Shown here piece by piece: positions 43,727 through 52,360 of a stretch of 64,000 nucleotides of DNA. This DNA is from an uncultured Vampirovibrio sp. (GTDB taxonomy: Bacteria; Cyanobacteriota; Vampirovibrionia; Gastranaerophilales; Gastranaerophilaceae): the NCBI GenBank assembly GCA_910577395.1, contig CAJTLG010000006.1:88950-152949 (forward strand). Reading direction: 5' to 3'. The translations under genes were made by a program, and so were the position numbers. Position 1 is the first letter of the stretch. Each line of letters begins with the position of its first letter. The notes beneath the pieces are model-generated. The model did not search any database. It was not told the origin of the DNA and worked only from the letters and a program-made list of their open reading frames with translations.

Positions 43727-44269
43727 TTATTCAAAATATCCGATATATGGGATATTGCGGTAAAGTTCGTTATAATCAAGCCCAAACCCGACAATAAATT
43801 TATCATCCACATCAAGTGCATAAAAATCGGGTGAAATATCGTATTTTCTGGCACATTTTTTATCACACATAACGGCAAGCTTTACATCTTTTGCCCTGCA
43901 TTTTGTTTCTATAAAATCAAGTAAAAACTTAAGTGTCAGCCCTGTATCCATAATATCTTCAACTACAAGTACATTTTTATTTTCAAGAGGCGGAAGGGAA
44001 AGATTTAAAGCAGAAACCCTGCCTGAAGATTTTTCACCCGCCCCATAGCTTGAAAGACTCACAAATTCCATTCTGACAGGCATTTTAAGATATTTAGAAA
44101 GCTCCGCAAAAAACATAACAGCCCCTTTAAGTACGCAAACCACTGTCAGCTCTTCATTTTCCGAATAATTTGAAGAATAATATTTGTTTATTTCATCTGC
44201 AAGATTTTTTATTTTTTCAGTTAGTTCATCTTTGTCAATTAAGGTTTTAAGCTCTTTTATGTTTTTCAT
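43727..44269 (-). CDS. hpt: Hypoxanthine phosphoribosyltransferase
   Basis: Salvages hypoxanthine and guanine to IMP and GMP. 180 residues with VVCVLKGAVMFFAELS, the PRPP-binding VLVVEDIMDTGLTL (about 99-112) and the C-terminal FIVGFGLDYNELYRNIPYIG. It directly follows tilS, as in many bacteria. Last gene of the eight-gene minus-strand operon. Confidence 0.95.
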   Translation of the reverse strand: MKNIKELKTLIDKDELTEKIKNLADEINKYYSSNYSENEELTVVCVLKGAVMFFAELSKYLKMPVRMEFVSLSSYGAGEKSSGRVSALNLSLPPLENKNVLVVEDIMDTGLTLKFLLDFIETKCRAKDVKLAVMCDKKCARKYDISPDFYALDVDDKFIVGFGLDYNELYRNIPYIGYFE

Positions 44270-44278
44270 AATCCTTGT

Positions 44279-45244
44279 TTACCCCCTGTTATCCTTCCTG
44301 TACAAAAAAACAGTACCCTTCCACACCTTTAAGAAAGTATCCGTATTAACGGAAAGTATAGAATCTTCATTATCAACAATAAAATTTTGAATTTTCAAAA
44401 TATTCTTAAAATCCCTGTTTTTTAAAATACCCTTAAAATATCTGGATAAAATCTCCCGCTGCAAAGCAGGTTTCAGCTTTAAAAATTCTTCCCTTATAAT
44501 AGTGGGGCGTTTATAGTGCCAACTTTCAGAATTTTTTTCAAATATTTTTTTTTCAACATCCGCCATATAATCATCTATAATTTCCGTGTTTTCAGAGGCT
44601 AGCCGAATTAAAGATGATATGGAATTCAACACGGTATCATTTATCTGCTGCATTTGTGGCAAAATATTTTGGCGGATAAAATTCCTTTTATACTTGGTAT
44701 CACTGTTTGATTTATCTTCCCTAAACAAAATATTGTGCTTTTTTGCAAATTTTTCAATCTCCATGCGGGAAAAATCCAGCAGGGGGCGATAATAAGGATG
44801 CCGGATTTTCGGGATAGATGAAAGCCCTGAAACCCCAGTCCCTTTAATCACCCTATAAATAAGGGTTTCAACATTATCATTTTTATTATGGGCAAGAAAA
44901 CAAACATCCGAATTAAATTTATTTAAAGCCTCTTCAAAAAAATCATACCTTGCATCCCTGGCCTCAAGCTCTGTTTTTTTAACATCATCTTCAAGCGTCT
45001 TTGTATAAAATCCGCACCCTGCCTCATCTGCAAGGTTTTGCACAAATTCTAAATCCTTTAATGATTCTTCCCCGCGCCAGTTATGGTTTAGGTGAATAAC
45101 CTTTAAATCAAGGCTAAATTCTTTTTTAAGGCTGTTTAAAATATAAAACAGAACACAGCTGTCCACCCCGCCTGATACTGCAGCAAGAACGGTTTTATCC
45201 TTGATATTATTTTCTTTAAGAAATTTAGTAACTTCTTTCATCAT
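44279..45244 (-). CDS. tilS: tRNA(Ile)-lysidine synthase
   Basis: Modifies C34 of the tRNA-Ile anticodon CAU to lysidine. 321 residues, the compact form. The PP-loop AVSGGVDSC (22-30), HLNHNWRGEESLKD and NVETLIYRVIKGTGVSGLSSIPK are visible. The start region ATGATG overlaps the ldpA-like stop; either Met is possible. It lies between ldpA and hpt. Confidence 0.94.
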   Translation of the reverse strand: MMKEVTKFLKENNIKDKTVLAAVSGGVDSCVLFYILNSLKKEFSLDLKVIHLNHNWRGEESLKDLEFVQNLADEAGCGFYTKTLEDDVKKTELEARDARYDFFEEALNKFNSDVCFLAHNKNDNVETLIYRVIKGTGVSGLSSIPKIRHPYYRPLLDFSRMEIEKFAKKHNILFREDKSNSDTKYKRNFIRQNILPQMQQINDTVLNSISSLIRLASENTEIIDDYMADVEKKIFEKNSESWHYKRPTIIREEFLKLKPALQREILSRYFKGILKNRDFKNILKIQNFIVDNEDSILSVNTDTFLKVWKGTVFLYRKDNRG

Positions 45245-46203
45245 ACCTTGCTGTATTTTTCTGTTCCTCTTAAAAGCTCTTCCGCCATAATAATCGCCTC
45301 ATTGGTATTTGTACCGTTTATAAGATTTCTTGCATATGTGCCATACCCTATAATTGGCATTTTTGCACCGTTTAAAATTTCATCCTCTATTGTTTCATAC
45401 AGCATTTTTGGCGTTTTGGCATTTGTACCGCCTGAAATAATCAAATTAAACCCGTAAGGGATAAGCTCTTTTGCAAACAAAATACACTCAAGCGTAGACT
45501 CTACATCCTTCGCGCCGCCATTCATAGATGCACCATCTGCCTGCACAAAAAATCTGCCCTTGGGGTTTGAAATTTCATACAAACCTCTTAATTCTTTAAG
45601 TAAATCAATAACATTATTCAGCGAAAACTGTTTTTTATTCACACACACACTGATATCACCTTTAAAAACAGAAAGTATATCTTTAAAGTCACGAATAATT
45701 TGCTTTTTATCAGAAACAGAAGCATGCAGCTCAACCATATCAGGAATTACATCGGCATCAACAAGGCTGTTTAGCGATACAATACCGCTGTTTCCATATT
45801 CAAAAGAAATTGCATAACAATTCATTGCCTTTTTGCAAAACCCACACCCTATGCATTTTTTATTATCAACTTCACATTTGCCGGTTTTTTTATTTTTGGA
45901 TATTGCAAATTGAGGACAGTTTTTTAAACAAATGGCACACCCTGAACATACGCTTTCGCTGATATGCGCCTTTCTTCCATGGATATCCCCTAATGTTGCA
46001 ACAGAAACACATAATGTAAATTCATCAACATTATACCCCGCCTTCACCAGGCATCTTTTTAAATCAGGTAACACCCCGGGCGCAATATCAAAAAACCTCA
46101 CGCCGGCATGTGCATATAAAAGCGCCATATCAAAGGCGCTTTTAATATCCTGGTTACCAAGCCCTAAAATGAGCTTGAATTTTACATTATCATCCAAAAA
46201 CAT
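45241..46203 (-). CDS. ldpA: LdpA-like iron-sulfur protein
   Basis: 320 residues matching the architecture of cyanobacterial LdpA, a redox-sensing Fe-S protein that conveys light/redox input to the circadian clock. The N-terminal part (LILGLGNQDIKSAFDMALLY then AHAGVRFFDIAPGVL) is a TIM-barrel-like segment. Two 4Fe-4S clusters follow, CSGCAICLKNC (C86, C89, C92, C96) and CIGCGFCKKAMNC (C117, C120, C123, C129). The C-terminal domain has FFVQADGASMNGG and FNLIISGGTNAKTPKM. In a non-photosynthetic relative with no clock genes in view, its role must be different or ancestral. It sits in an operon with lysC and tilS. Confidence 0.8.
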   Translation of the reverse strand: MFLDDNVKFKLILGLGNQDIKSAFDMALLYAHAGVRFFDIAPGVLPDLKRCLVKAGYNVDEFTLCVSVATLGDIHGRKAHISESVCSGCAICLKNCPQFAISKNKKTGKCEVDNKKCIGCGFCKKAMNCYAISFEYGNSGIVSLNSLVDADVIPDMVELHASVSDKKQIIRDFKDILSVFKGDISVCVNKKQFSLNNVIDLLKELRGLYEISNPKGRFFVQADGASMNGGAKDVESTLECILFAKELIPYGFNLIISGGTNAKTPKMLYETIEDEILNGAKMPIIGYGTYARNLINGTNTNEAIIMAEELLRGTEKYSKV

Positions 46204-46222
46204 TTTCTAAAAATACTGCTTT

Positions 46223-47482
46223 CTAATCGGGCAGCGTACCTTTTACAACGGCGGCCTCGGCTCCGTCAAGCTCAAACACTTTGCATAGCGCCTGCACTGC
46301 TTTTTTGCCGTCAAATTTTTCAACAAGACAGCTTATCTTGATTTCACTTGTTGCAATCATTTTGATATTTACATTTTCTTTTGCAAGCGTTTCAAACATT
46401 GTTGATGCTATACCGGGCCTGTCTATCATGCCGGCACCCACAATTGAAACCTTTGCTATATCTTCATCAATATGCACATTGCTTGGATTCATAAGGTTCA
46501 TAATGTCCTCTTTAACAGCACAGAACCTTGTTAAGTCATCTTTATCAATGGTAAATGCTATATCGTTAGTATTATTATGACTTCTTGCGTAAGATTGAAT
46601 AATCATATCAACCGAAAGATTATTTTTTGCAAGAAGCGTAAACAGTTTGCCGGCATTCCCCGGTTTATCGGGCACATCACAAATTACAACCCTGACCTGG
46701 GAATTATCGCAGGCTACCCCTGTAACCGGTTTATAAATTTCCATATCTTCAACTCCTATTATTAAAGTTCCTAAATCATCAAGCTTAAACGAGCTTCTAA
46801 GCCTCATCGGCACACCAAATTGTTTTGCTGTTTCAACACTTCTTGGATGCAATACATTTGCGCCTACACGAGCAAGTTCAAGCATTTCTTCATAAGAAAT
46901 TTCTTTCAATTTTTGTGCCGTAGGCACAACCCTGGGGTCGGTTGTATAAATCCCTTCTACATCAGAATATATATCACACCTGTCTACCTTCATTGCAGCG
47001 GCTATCGCAACAGCAGATGTATCAGAACCGCCTCTTCCGAGGGTTGTAATCTCACCTTTTTTGGTAACTCCCTGAAAACCTGCAACAATAATGATTTTAC
47101 CTTCATCAATATGTTTTTCGAGCTTATCGGTTTTAATATCCACAATCCTTGCGCGCGAATGGGTTTCTTCGGTTAAAATTCCAACCTGCTGCCCTGTCAT
47201 AGAAACAGCATCATACCCCATTTCCTGAATTGCCATAGTTAAAAGGGCAATTGATACTTGCTCTCCCGTAGACATAAGCATATCCATTTCTCTGTCTGAA
47301 GGGTGCTCTGAAATTTCATGCGCAAGCTTGATAAGATTATCTGTAGTATGCCCCATGGCAGAAACCACAACTATTACATCGTTTCCAAGCTCTTTTTCCC
47401 TGACAACCGCACGTGCAACATTTTTGATTTTATCAGTATCGGCAAGCGATGTGCCTCCGAATTTTTGTACAATAACACTCAT
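46223..47482 (-). CDS. lysC: Aspartate kinase
   Basis: First step of the aspartate family (lysine, methionine, threonine). 419 residues: catalytic domain with VQKFGGTSLAD (5-15), TLGRGGSDTSAVAIA and DVEGIYTTDPRVVP, then two ACT domains (about 270-419) for feedback control (VVICDVPDKPGNAGKLF, VSIVGAGMIDRPGIASTMFE). The other genes of the pathway (asd, dapA, dapB, metX) are elsewhere in the window. There is no visible lysine riboswitch. Confidence 0.97.
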   Translation of the reverse strand: MSVIVQKFGGTSLADTDKIKNVARAVVREKELGNDVIVVVSAMGHTTDNLIKLAHEISEHPSDREMDMLMSTGEQVSIALLTMAIQEMGYDAVSMTGQQVGILTEETHSRARIVDIKTDKLEKHIDEGKIIIVAGFQGVTKKGEITTLGRGGSDTSAVAIAAAMKVDRCDIYSDVEGIYTTDPRVVPTAQKLKEISYEEMLELARVGANVLHPRSVETAKQFGVPMRLRSSFKLDDLGTLIIGVEDMEIYKPVTGVACDNSQVRVVICDVPDKPGNAGKLFTLLAKNNLSVDMIIQSYARSHNNTNDIAFTIDKDDLTRFCAVKEDIMNLMNPSNVHIDEDIAKVSIVGAGMIDRPGIASTMFETLAKENVNIKMIATSEIKISCLVEKFDGKKAVQALCKVFELDGAEAAVVKGTLPD

Positions 47483-47485
47483 ACT

Positions 47486-49216
47486 TTACTCTTCTTTTTT
47501 CTCCAGCTTTTGTTTTAGCTCTTCATATTTTTCTTTAATCCACAGGTCACATTTATCTGCCCCATGGATAGAAAACATTTTATCACAAACCTCTGTTGTT
47601 GTCTTAATTAAATATTCATTTTCTTTTTCATCCTGCACTTCATCTGTTAATTTTGAATAAGCAAAGATTTTTAAAGCCAAAAATTCCTTATTATCTCCAT
47701 ATTTTTCTTCATATTCATTTAAAATACAAAGCGCCTCTTTTACCTTATTCATCTTAACAAGACATTCAACCTTCCCAAATACGGCAAGATGCATATTCTT
47801 ATCAAGACTGCAAACTGTTTCAAATTTTTCCATAGCTTCAAAAAATTCATTGTTTTTAAGAAGTAAAACCGCATACACAAACACAATCCTTGGATTTTTT
47901 TTATCTGCAAGATAAGCAGACCTTATTTTCCTTATCGCAGAGGCACTATCTCCATTTAACGCATAAGCATTTGCAAGATTAACTTTGGCCTCAACATTAT
48001 CCGGGTTGTATTCAACGGTTTTTTCCCAATATTTAAGAGCATTTTTATAGTCTTCTTTTTGATGATAACAATTTGCTATATTGAAATAGATATGCTTTGC
48101 ATCATGGGTAGAATTTAGCGCGCGGGTAAAATATTCTATGGCACTGTCAAACTCTTTTCTTTTAAAATAATACTGTCCGATATTATAAAGGGTTATAGTA
48201 TGCTCCGGCTCTAATTCAAGGATTTTTTGCATAGTATCATATGCTTCACTGTCCATATTCATCTTTAAATAAGACATTGAAAGCCCGTAATAAGGAAAAA
48301 CATTTTTGTTATCAAATTTTATAGCCTCTTTAAATTTTTCAATTGATTTTTCCCACAACTGAAAATTCTGACACGCAAGCCCCCAAGAAGAATAAAATCT
48401 TGAATTTAAAGGCGTAATCGAAAGTGCTTTTTCGTAAACAGACAGGCATAATTTTTCTTCACGAAGGTTCATATATGCTTCCGCAAGAATAATGTATGTA
48501 TCAAGATTATCCGGAGCTATTGCCATAGCTTTTCTTGCGTATTCAACAGCATATTTATAATTTTTTATGCTGAAAAAACAATTTGCAAGATGATAAAGTG
48601 CCTCCGAATGAAAAGGTAACATAGAATTGACCTTTTGGAATTTTTCTATTGCAGCCTCAAACTCACCCATTTGTGAAAGTAGTACACCCCAAAGGAAAAC
48701 TCCTTGCATATTTGAAGGATTAAAAAGACAGGCTTTTTGAAAAGCAGCATTGGCCTCTTTTTTGTAATCAAATTTAGCAAGAAAAACTGCCTGACTTATG
48801 TATGTTTGCGCATTTCTGGGGTCAATTCTTAAAGATGTGTCAAATGATTTTTTTGCGTTTTTAAAATCCGAAATTTCGCTATAAACCGTACCCAAAAGCG
48901 CATAAGCCCTTGCAGAGGCTCTATCTAACCTTATAGCTTTTTTAAAATATTCAGCTGCCTTTTCATACTCGCTATTTTTAGCTTTTAAAATACCTATATT
49001 AATATAAGCCTCAGGGTTTCTGTATGCCATATTAAGGCTTGTTTCAAATTTCTTAAGCGCCTCTGTTGAATGCCCCTCATCTAAAAGTTTCATGCCCCAG
49101 TTTATATAGGCATTTGAAGGAAGGCCAACCTCTTTTGCGGCAGTTTTATATTTATTCACAAAGAGATTGAGTTTGTTTGCTCTAAATAAAATTTTTTTAA
49201 AAAAACTCATTCCCAT
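47486..49216 (-). CDS. TPR-repeat protein
   Basis: 576 residues made almost wholly of tetratricopeptide repeats from ~35 to ~530: AYINIGILKAKNSEYEKAAE, ARAYALLGTVYSEISDFKNAK, ALYHLANCFFSIKNYKYAVE, TLYNIGQYYFKRKEFDSAIE, IYFNIANCYHQKEDYKNALK and others. No signal peptide or enzyme domain. Such solenoids scaffold protein complexes. The first Met and a second one two codons later are both possible; the second overlaps the KdsC-like stop as ATGA. Two TPR genes flank the KdsC-like phosphatase and membrane protein in this operon. Confidence 0.88.
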   Translation of the reverse strand: MGMSFFKKILFRANKLNLFVNKYKTAAKEVGLPSNAYINWGMKLLDEGHSTEALKKFETSLNMAYRNPEAYINIGILKAKNSEYEKAAEYFKKAIRLDRASARAYALLGTVYSEISDFKNAKKSFDTSLRIDPRNAQTYISQAVFLAKFDYKKEANAAFQKACLFNPSNMQGVFLWGVLLSQMGEFEAAIEKFQKVNSMLPFHSEALYHLANCFFSIKNYKYAVEYARKAMAIAPDNLDTYIILAEAYMNLREEKLCLSVYEKALSITPLNSRFYSSWGLACQNFQLWEKSIEKFKEAIKFDNKNVFPYYGLSMSYLKMNMDSEAYDTMQKILELEPEHTITLYNIGQYYFKRKEFDSAIEYFTRALNSTHDAKHIYFNIANCYHQKEDYKNALKYWEKTVEYNPDNVEAKVNLANAYALNGDSASAIRKIRSAYLADKKNPRIVFVYAVLLLKNNEFFEAMEKFETVCSLDKNMHLAVFGKVECLVKMNKVKEALCILNEYEEKYGDNKEFLALKIFAYSKLTDEVQDEKENEYLIKTTTEVCDKMFSIHGADKCDLWIKEKYEELKQKLEKKEE

Positions 49217-49704
49217 AAAAGCTCATCAACCATTTCACGAAAAGCACCGTTTCCGCCGGATTTTTCAGTTATTTGAACATCCTTCATCACTTTAATTACA
49301 GGGTTTGCATTACTTGGGGCAATTTTATAATCAACACACTTAAAAGCCGCAATATCGTTTATATCATCCCCTATATATAAGACCTCACTGCTTTTAAGAT
49401 TATATTTTTCCATTAATTCGGTAAGTACAATTCCTTTTTGCCGTATTCCTTTGTGGATTTCTTCAACCCCGAATTTATGACGAAAATATTCTAAAATATC
49501 AGATGTTTCACCGGATATTATTCCAAACATAATACCTTTTTTAAGAAGCAGGCTAACCCCCATAATATCAACAAAATTAACGCTTTTTTGCTGTTTAAGA
49601 TTTTCATCAATTAAAAATGTACCGTCAGTAAAGACACCGTCAAAATCCGAAACAACCATTTTTATATCTTTTGAAAGCTTTAATTTTCTCTTAATACCGG
49701 ACAT
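49207..49704 (-). CDS. KdsC-like HAD phosphatase
   Basis: 165 residues of the HAD-IIIA/KdsC type, which dephosphorylate 3-deoxy-manno-octulosonate-8-phosphate (or a related nonulosonate phosphate). The nucleophile motif is VVSDFDGVFTDG, followed by IMGVSLLLKKGIMFGIISGE, RQKGIVLTELMEKY and the acidic motif YIGDDINDIAAF. If a true KdsC, it implies lipopolysaccharide-type or sialic-acid-type surface sugars. No kdsA, kdsB or neuB lies nearby, so substrate is not settled. Confidence 0.85.
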   Translation of the reverse strand: MSGIKRKLKLSKDIKMVVSDFDGVFTDGTFLIDENLKQQKSVNFVDIMGVSLLLKKGIMFGIISGETSDILEYFRHKFGVEEIHKGIRQKGIVLTELMEKYNLKSSEVLYIGDDINDIAAFKCVDYKIAPSNANPVIKVMKDVQITEKSGGNGAFREMVDELLWE

Positions 49705-49708
49705 AACC

Positions 49709-50119
49709 TTAATTCCTGAAATTAGACTTTATTACATCTGAGATGAACGGCAGGTATGAATATTTTCCTAAAACCGCACCAAATGAAAGATACACTAAAA
49801 ATAAAAATATTACAAAATGAATAAGTGAAAATGTAAAATATATGGGCGTTCTTACAAGATAAACATAAGCATACTGTATAAAACTACCTATATATGGGAT
49901 TTGGGATGTAAAAGAATAAGCAATATCAAAAAACATCCCTAAAACCGCAAGAATTACCGCAATAAATATTGATTGATAAATATGATAAGCGCAAAATTGG
50001 GTCACTGTTTTTTTAAAAATCAAAAATGACGCTATAAGCCAAATTAGCCCCGCCATGCCAAAGGTAAAATATGTAGCAACCGAAACAAATCTGTCCCACA
50101 AGGATACACTCTGCCTCAT
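49709..50119 (-). CDS. Small multi-pass membrane protein (DUF4870-like)
   Basis: 136 residues with about three to four membrane segments: VATYFTFGMAGLIWLIASFLIF, then AYHIYQSIFIAVILAVLGMFF and FTFSLIHFVIFLFLVYLSFG. The pattern of a short N-terminal helix and an H-x-x-QS motif at the start of a helix resembles DUF4870-type proteins. Function unknown. It overlaps the upstream TPR gene by four bases (ATGA). Confidence 0.75.
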   Translation of the reverse strand: MRQSVSLWDRFVSVATYFTFGMAGLIWLIASFLIFKKTVTQFCAYHIYQSIFIAVILAVLGMFFDIAYSFTSQIPYIGSFIQYAYVYLVRTPIYFTFSLIHFVIFLFLVYLSFGAVLGKYSYLPFISDVIKSNFRN

Positions 50120-51198
50120 GCTCTGTTTGCCTCCTTTATCTTGCGTGAAATATATTCATTCATAATTTCAACATAGATTAGTCTTATTTCATTATTTTCA
50201 GGTGACTCACGAAGTGCCATTCTATAATATGTTATAGCATTATTTATATCTTCAAGCAGCATATACGCATTTGCAATAAATACAAATAATACTCTTCTGC
50301 CTTTCTTTTCGTCTGCCCCTACAAGTTTTATCGCCTGTTTATAAAGCCCTATTGCCTCTTTGTATCTTCTTTCATTTGTTAGAATATTTGCAAGAAGAAT
50401 ATACGCATTTGGTTTCATCGGGTCTATTTCAATAGCGCGCTCATATAATTCTATTGCTTTATCAATATTATTATTATCAGCAAGGGTAATAGCGAAACAT
50501 AACCAGGCGGAATAATTTTCAGGAGCAATCTTGACCGCAGCCTCAAAACATTCAACAGCTTTTTCTTCTATGCCGGCTGAAGCATAAGTATTTGCAAGGC
50601 TCAATAGTGCCTTGAAATCATCACCGTTAAATTCAAGAGCTTTTTTATAGTTTTCAACTGCTTTTTCAAAATCCCCTTCTTTTTGGTAAATATTTGCAAG
50701 ATATATATAATATTCACCATTTTCAGGCTCAAGCTCTACTGCTTTTTTATAATTAGCTTTTGCGCCTTTAAGGTCATTTTTATCCTGATACAACATTCCA
50801 ATAGCGCTATATACAGCACCATTTTCAGGTCCTAATTCTATCGCTTTTTTATAATATTTTAATGCATTTATAAAATTGCCGATTTCAGCATATACATTTC
50901 CGAGATTATATTGTATTGAGGCGTTTTCGGTATCTATTGAGGCAGCCTTCAGATACAAAGCAATGGCTTTTTCAAAATCTTTTTTATAAAAATATATACT
51001 TCCTGAATTTATAAGCGCCTGAACGTCATCCGCAAAAACATTCAACATTTTGTTATACACAAAAAGGGCGCTGTCAAAATCACCGCCTGCCACGTATATA
51101 TTTGCAAGCTCCCTATAATTATCAATAATATCAGGGGCTTCATCAATTTTTTTTCTTAAGGTTTCTATATACTCTTTATCTTGCAAGGCGTCATCCAT
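50116..51198 (-). CDS. TPR-repeat protein
   Basis: 360 residues, about nine consecutive TPRs with near-consensus sequence: YRELANIYVAGGDFDSALFV, ALINSGSIYFYKKDFEKAIALY, IQYNLGNVYAEIGNFINALKYYKKAIELGPENG, YIYLANIYQKEGDFEKAVENYKKALE and so on. No signal peptide. First gene of the eight-gene minus-strand operon that runs to hpt at 43727; all spacings in it are from a short overlap to 19 bases. Confidence 0.88.
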   Translation of the reverse strand: MDDALQDKEYIETLRKKIDEAPDIIDNYRELANIYVAGGDFDSALFVYNKMLNVFADDVQALINSGSIYFYKKDFEKAIALYLKAASIDTENASIQYNLGNVYAEIGNFINALKYYKKAIELGPENGAVYSAIGMLYQDKNDLKGAKANYKKAVELEPENGEYYIYLANIYQKEGDFEKAVENYKKALEFNGDDFKALLSLANTYASAGIEEKAVECFEAAVKIAPENYSAWLCFAITLADNNNIDKAIELYERAIEIDPMKPNAYILLANILTNERRYKEAIGLYKQAIKLVGADEKKGRRVLFVFIANAYMLLEDINNAITYYRMALRESPENNEIRLIYVEIMNEYISRKIKEANRA

Positions 51199-51282
51199 AA
51201 AGCTGTTTCCCGTCTGGTCTTTTAAACATTATACAACACAAATAGTAAATTTGATAACTTACTTTTTCAAACATTGTTGTAA

Positions 51283-51288
51283 TATAAT
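51283..51288 (+). promoter_or_regulatory. -10 box of the ATP-grasp gene
   Basis: TATAAT lies seven bases before the ATG at 51296, without any Shine-Dalgarno sequence. A leaderless transcript is likely. No clear -35 box. Confidence 0.45.
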
Positions 51289-51295
51289 TAATGAT

Positions 51296-52288
51296 ATGAA
51301 AAATGAGAAAAAAATATTATTCATAATTGATGAAATTGAACTTAAATATTTTGAATTCAACCGTCTCATCACCAATTTTTGGCTTATAAAATGTTTTCTT
51401 GAAAGAGGCTATGAGGTTTCAATCACTGTTAAAAACCTGCTTTATTTAAACGGCAACATTCCGCTTGCAAAAATTTATCAAACAAGTGCAAGAAATAATA
51501 ATATTTTTAAATCCGAAACTGTAGATACTGTTTGCCTTAACGATTTCAGTGTAATTTTTATGCGCCCGGACCCGCCCGTTGATATTGATTATATTAATGC
51601 AACATATATTTTAAGCTATATAAATAATCCAAAAACACTTATTATAAATTCCCCCAAGACATTAAGAGATTTTAACGAAAAACTTTATATAAATAAATTT
51701 CCAAACCTTGCGCCTGAGAATATAGTAAGTGCAAACAAAAATATAATAAAAGAATTTTTATTCAAAAACGGGGAGATAATCATAAAACCATTGAACAGAT
51801 GTTTTTCAAGCGGCGTATTTTACCTGAATAAAGCTGATAAAAATATAAATGCAATAATAGATACCGCAACAAATAACGGTAAAACGCAGATTATGGCACA
51901 AAGATTTCTTTCAGGAATTTCAAAAGGCGATAAAAGACTTATATTTATAGGCGGCGAGATTTTTAACTACGCCGTAAGAAAAGTAGCTACAAATAATGAT
52001 TTTAAATTTAACGAGCATGTTAAGGAAAATCTTATAAAGGGTGATTTAGACGAAAGTGAAAAACTTATTGAGGGCCAAATAGCACAAACCCTGTTGGATG
52101 ACGGCGTATATATGGCCGGTTTAGATGTAATTGACGGCAAAATTATTGAAATAAATATTACAAGCCCATGTTTTTTCATCAATGAAATTAATTCTCTTTA
52201 TAATGTAAACTTTGAAAATATTATTACTGATAAAATATTAAATATTATAAATTCAGAAAAATCAGGGACTTGTGCCGGTATTTTATAA
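51296..52288 (+). CDS. ATP-grasp protein, glutathione synthetase-like
   Basis: 330 residues from ATG 51296. The order of motifs follows prokaryotic GshB: VIFMRPDPPVDIDYINATYIL, LIINSPKTLRDFNEKLYINKFP, the ATP-binding IIKPLNRCFSSGVF, AQRFLSGISKGDKRLIFIGGE and a C-terminal DVIDGKIIEINITSPC with metal-binding Glu/Asn. GshB ligates glycine to gamma-glutamylcysteine. No gshA is in view, and the sequence is diverged, so another C-N ligase activity is possible. An upstream start at 51251 is rejected because it lies before the -10 box. Confidence 0.75.
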   Translation: MKNEKKILFIIDEIELKYFEFNRLITNFWLIKCFLERGYEVSITVKNLLYLNGNIPLAKIYQTSARNNNIFKSETVDTVCLNDFSVIFMRPDPPVDIDYINATYILSYINNPKTLIINSPKTLRDFNEKLYINKFPNLAPENIVSANKNIIKEFLFKNGEIIIKPLNRCFSSGVFYLNKADKNINAIIDTATNNGKTQIMAQRFLSGISKGDKRLIFIGGEIFNYAVRKVATNNDFKFNEHVKENLIKGDLDESEKLIEGQIAQTLLDDGVYMAGLDVIDGKIIEINITSPCFFINEINSLYNVNFENIITDKILNIINSEKSGTCAGIL

Positions 52289-52348
52289 GAAATGTTAATT
52301 TTTGTTTAAATAAGTATTTCAGAGGCAAATTATTTTATTCACATGTTT

Positions 52349-52354
52349 TATGAT
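52349..52354 (+). promoter_or_regulatory. -10 box of the membrane-protein pair
   Basis: TATGAT lies six bases before the ATG at 52361 and no Shine-Dalgarno sequence is present; another candidate leaderless start. Confidence 0.4.
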
Positions 52355-52360
52355 AGTATC

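Noticed and set aside
46223..47700. Lysine riboswitch at lysC
   Set aside because: lysC starts three bases after the upstream TPR gene stop, leaving no untranslated leader; no lysine-riboswitch-like structure was seen before dapB either.
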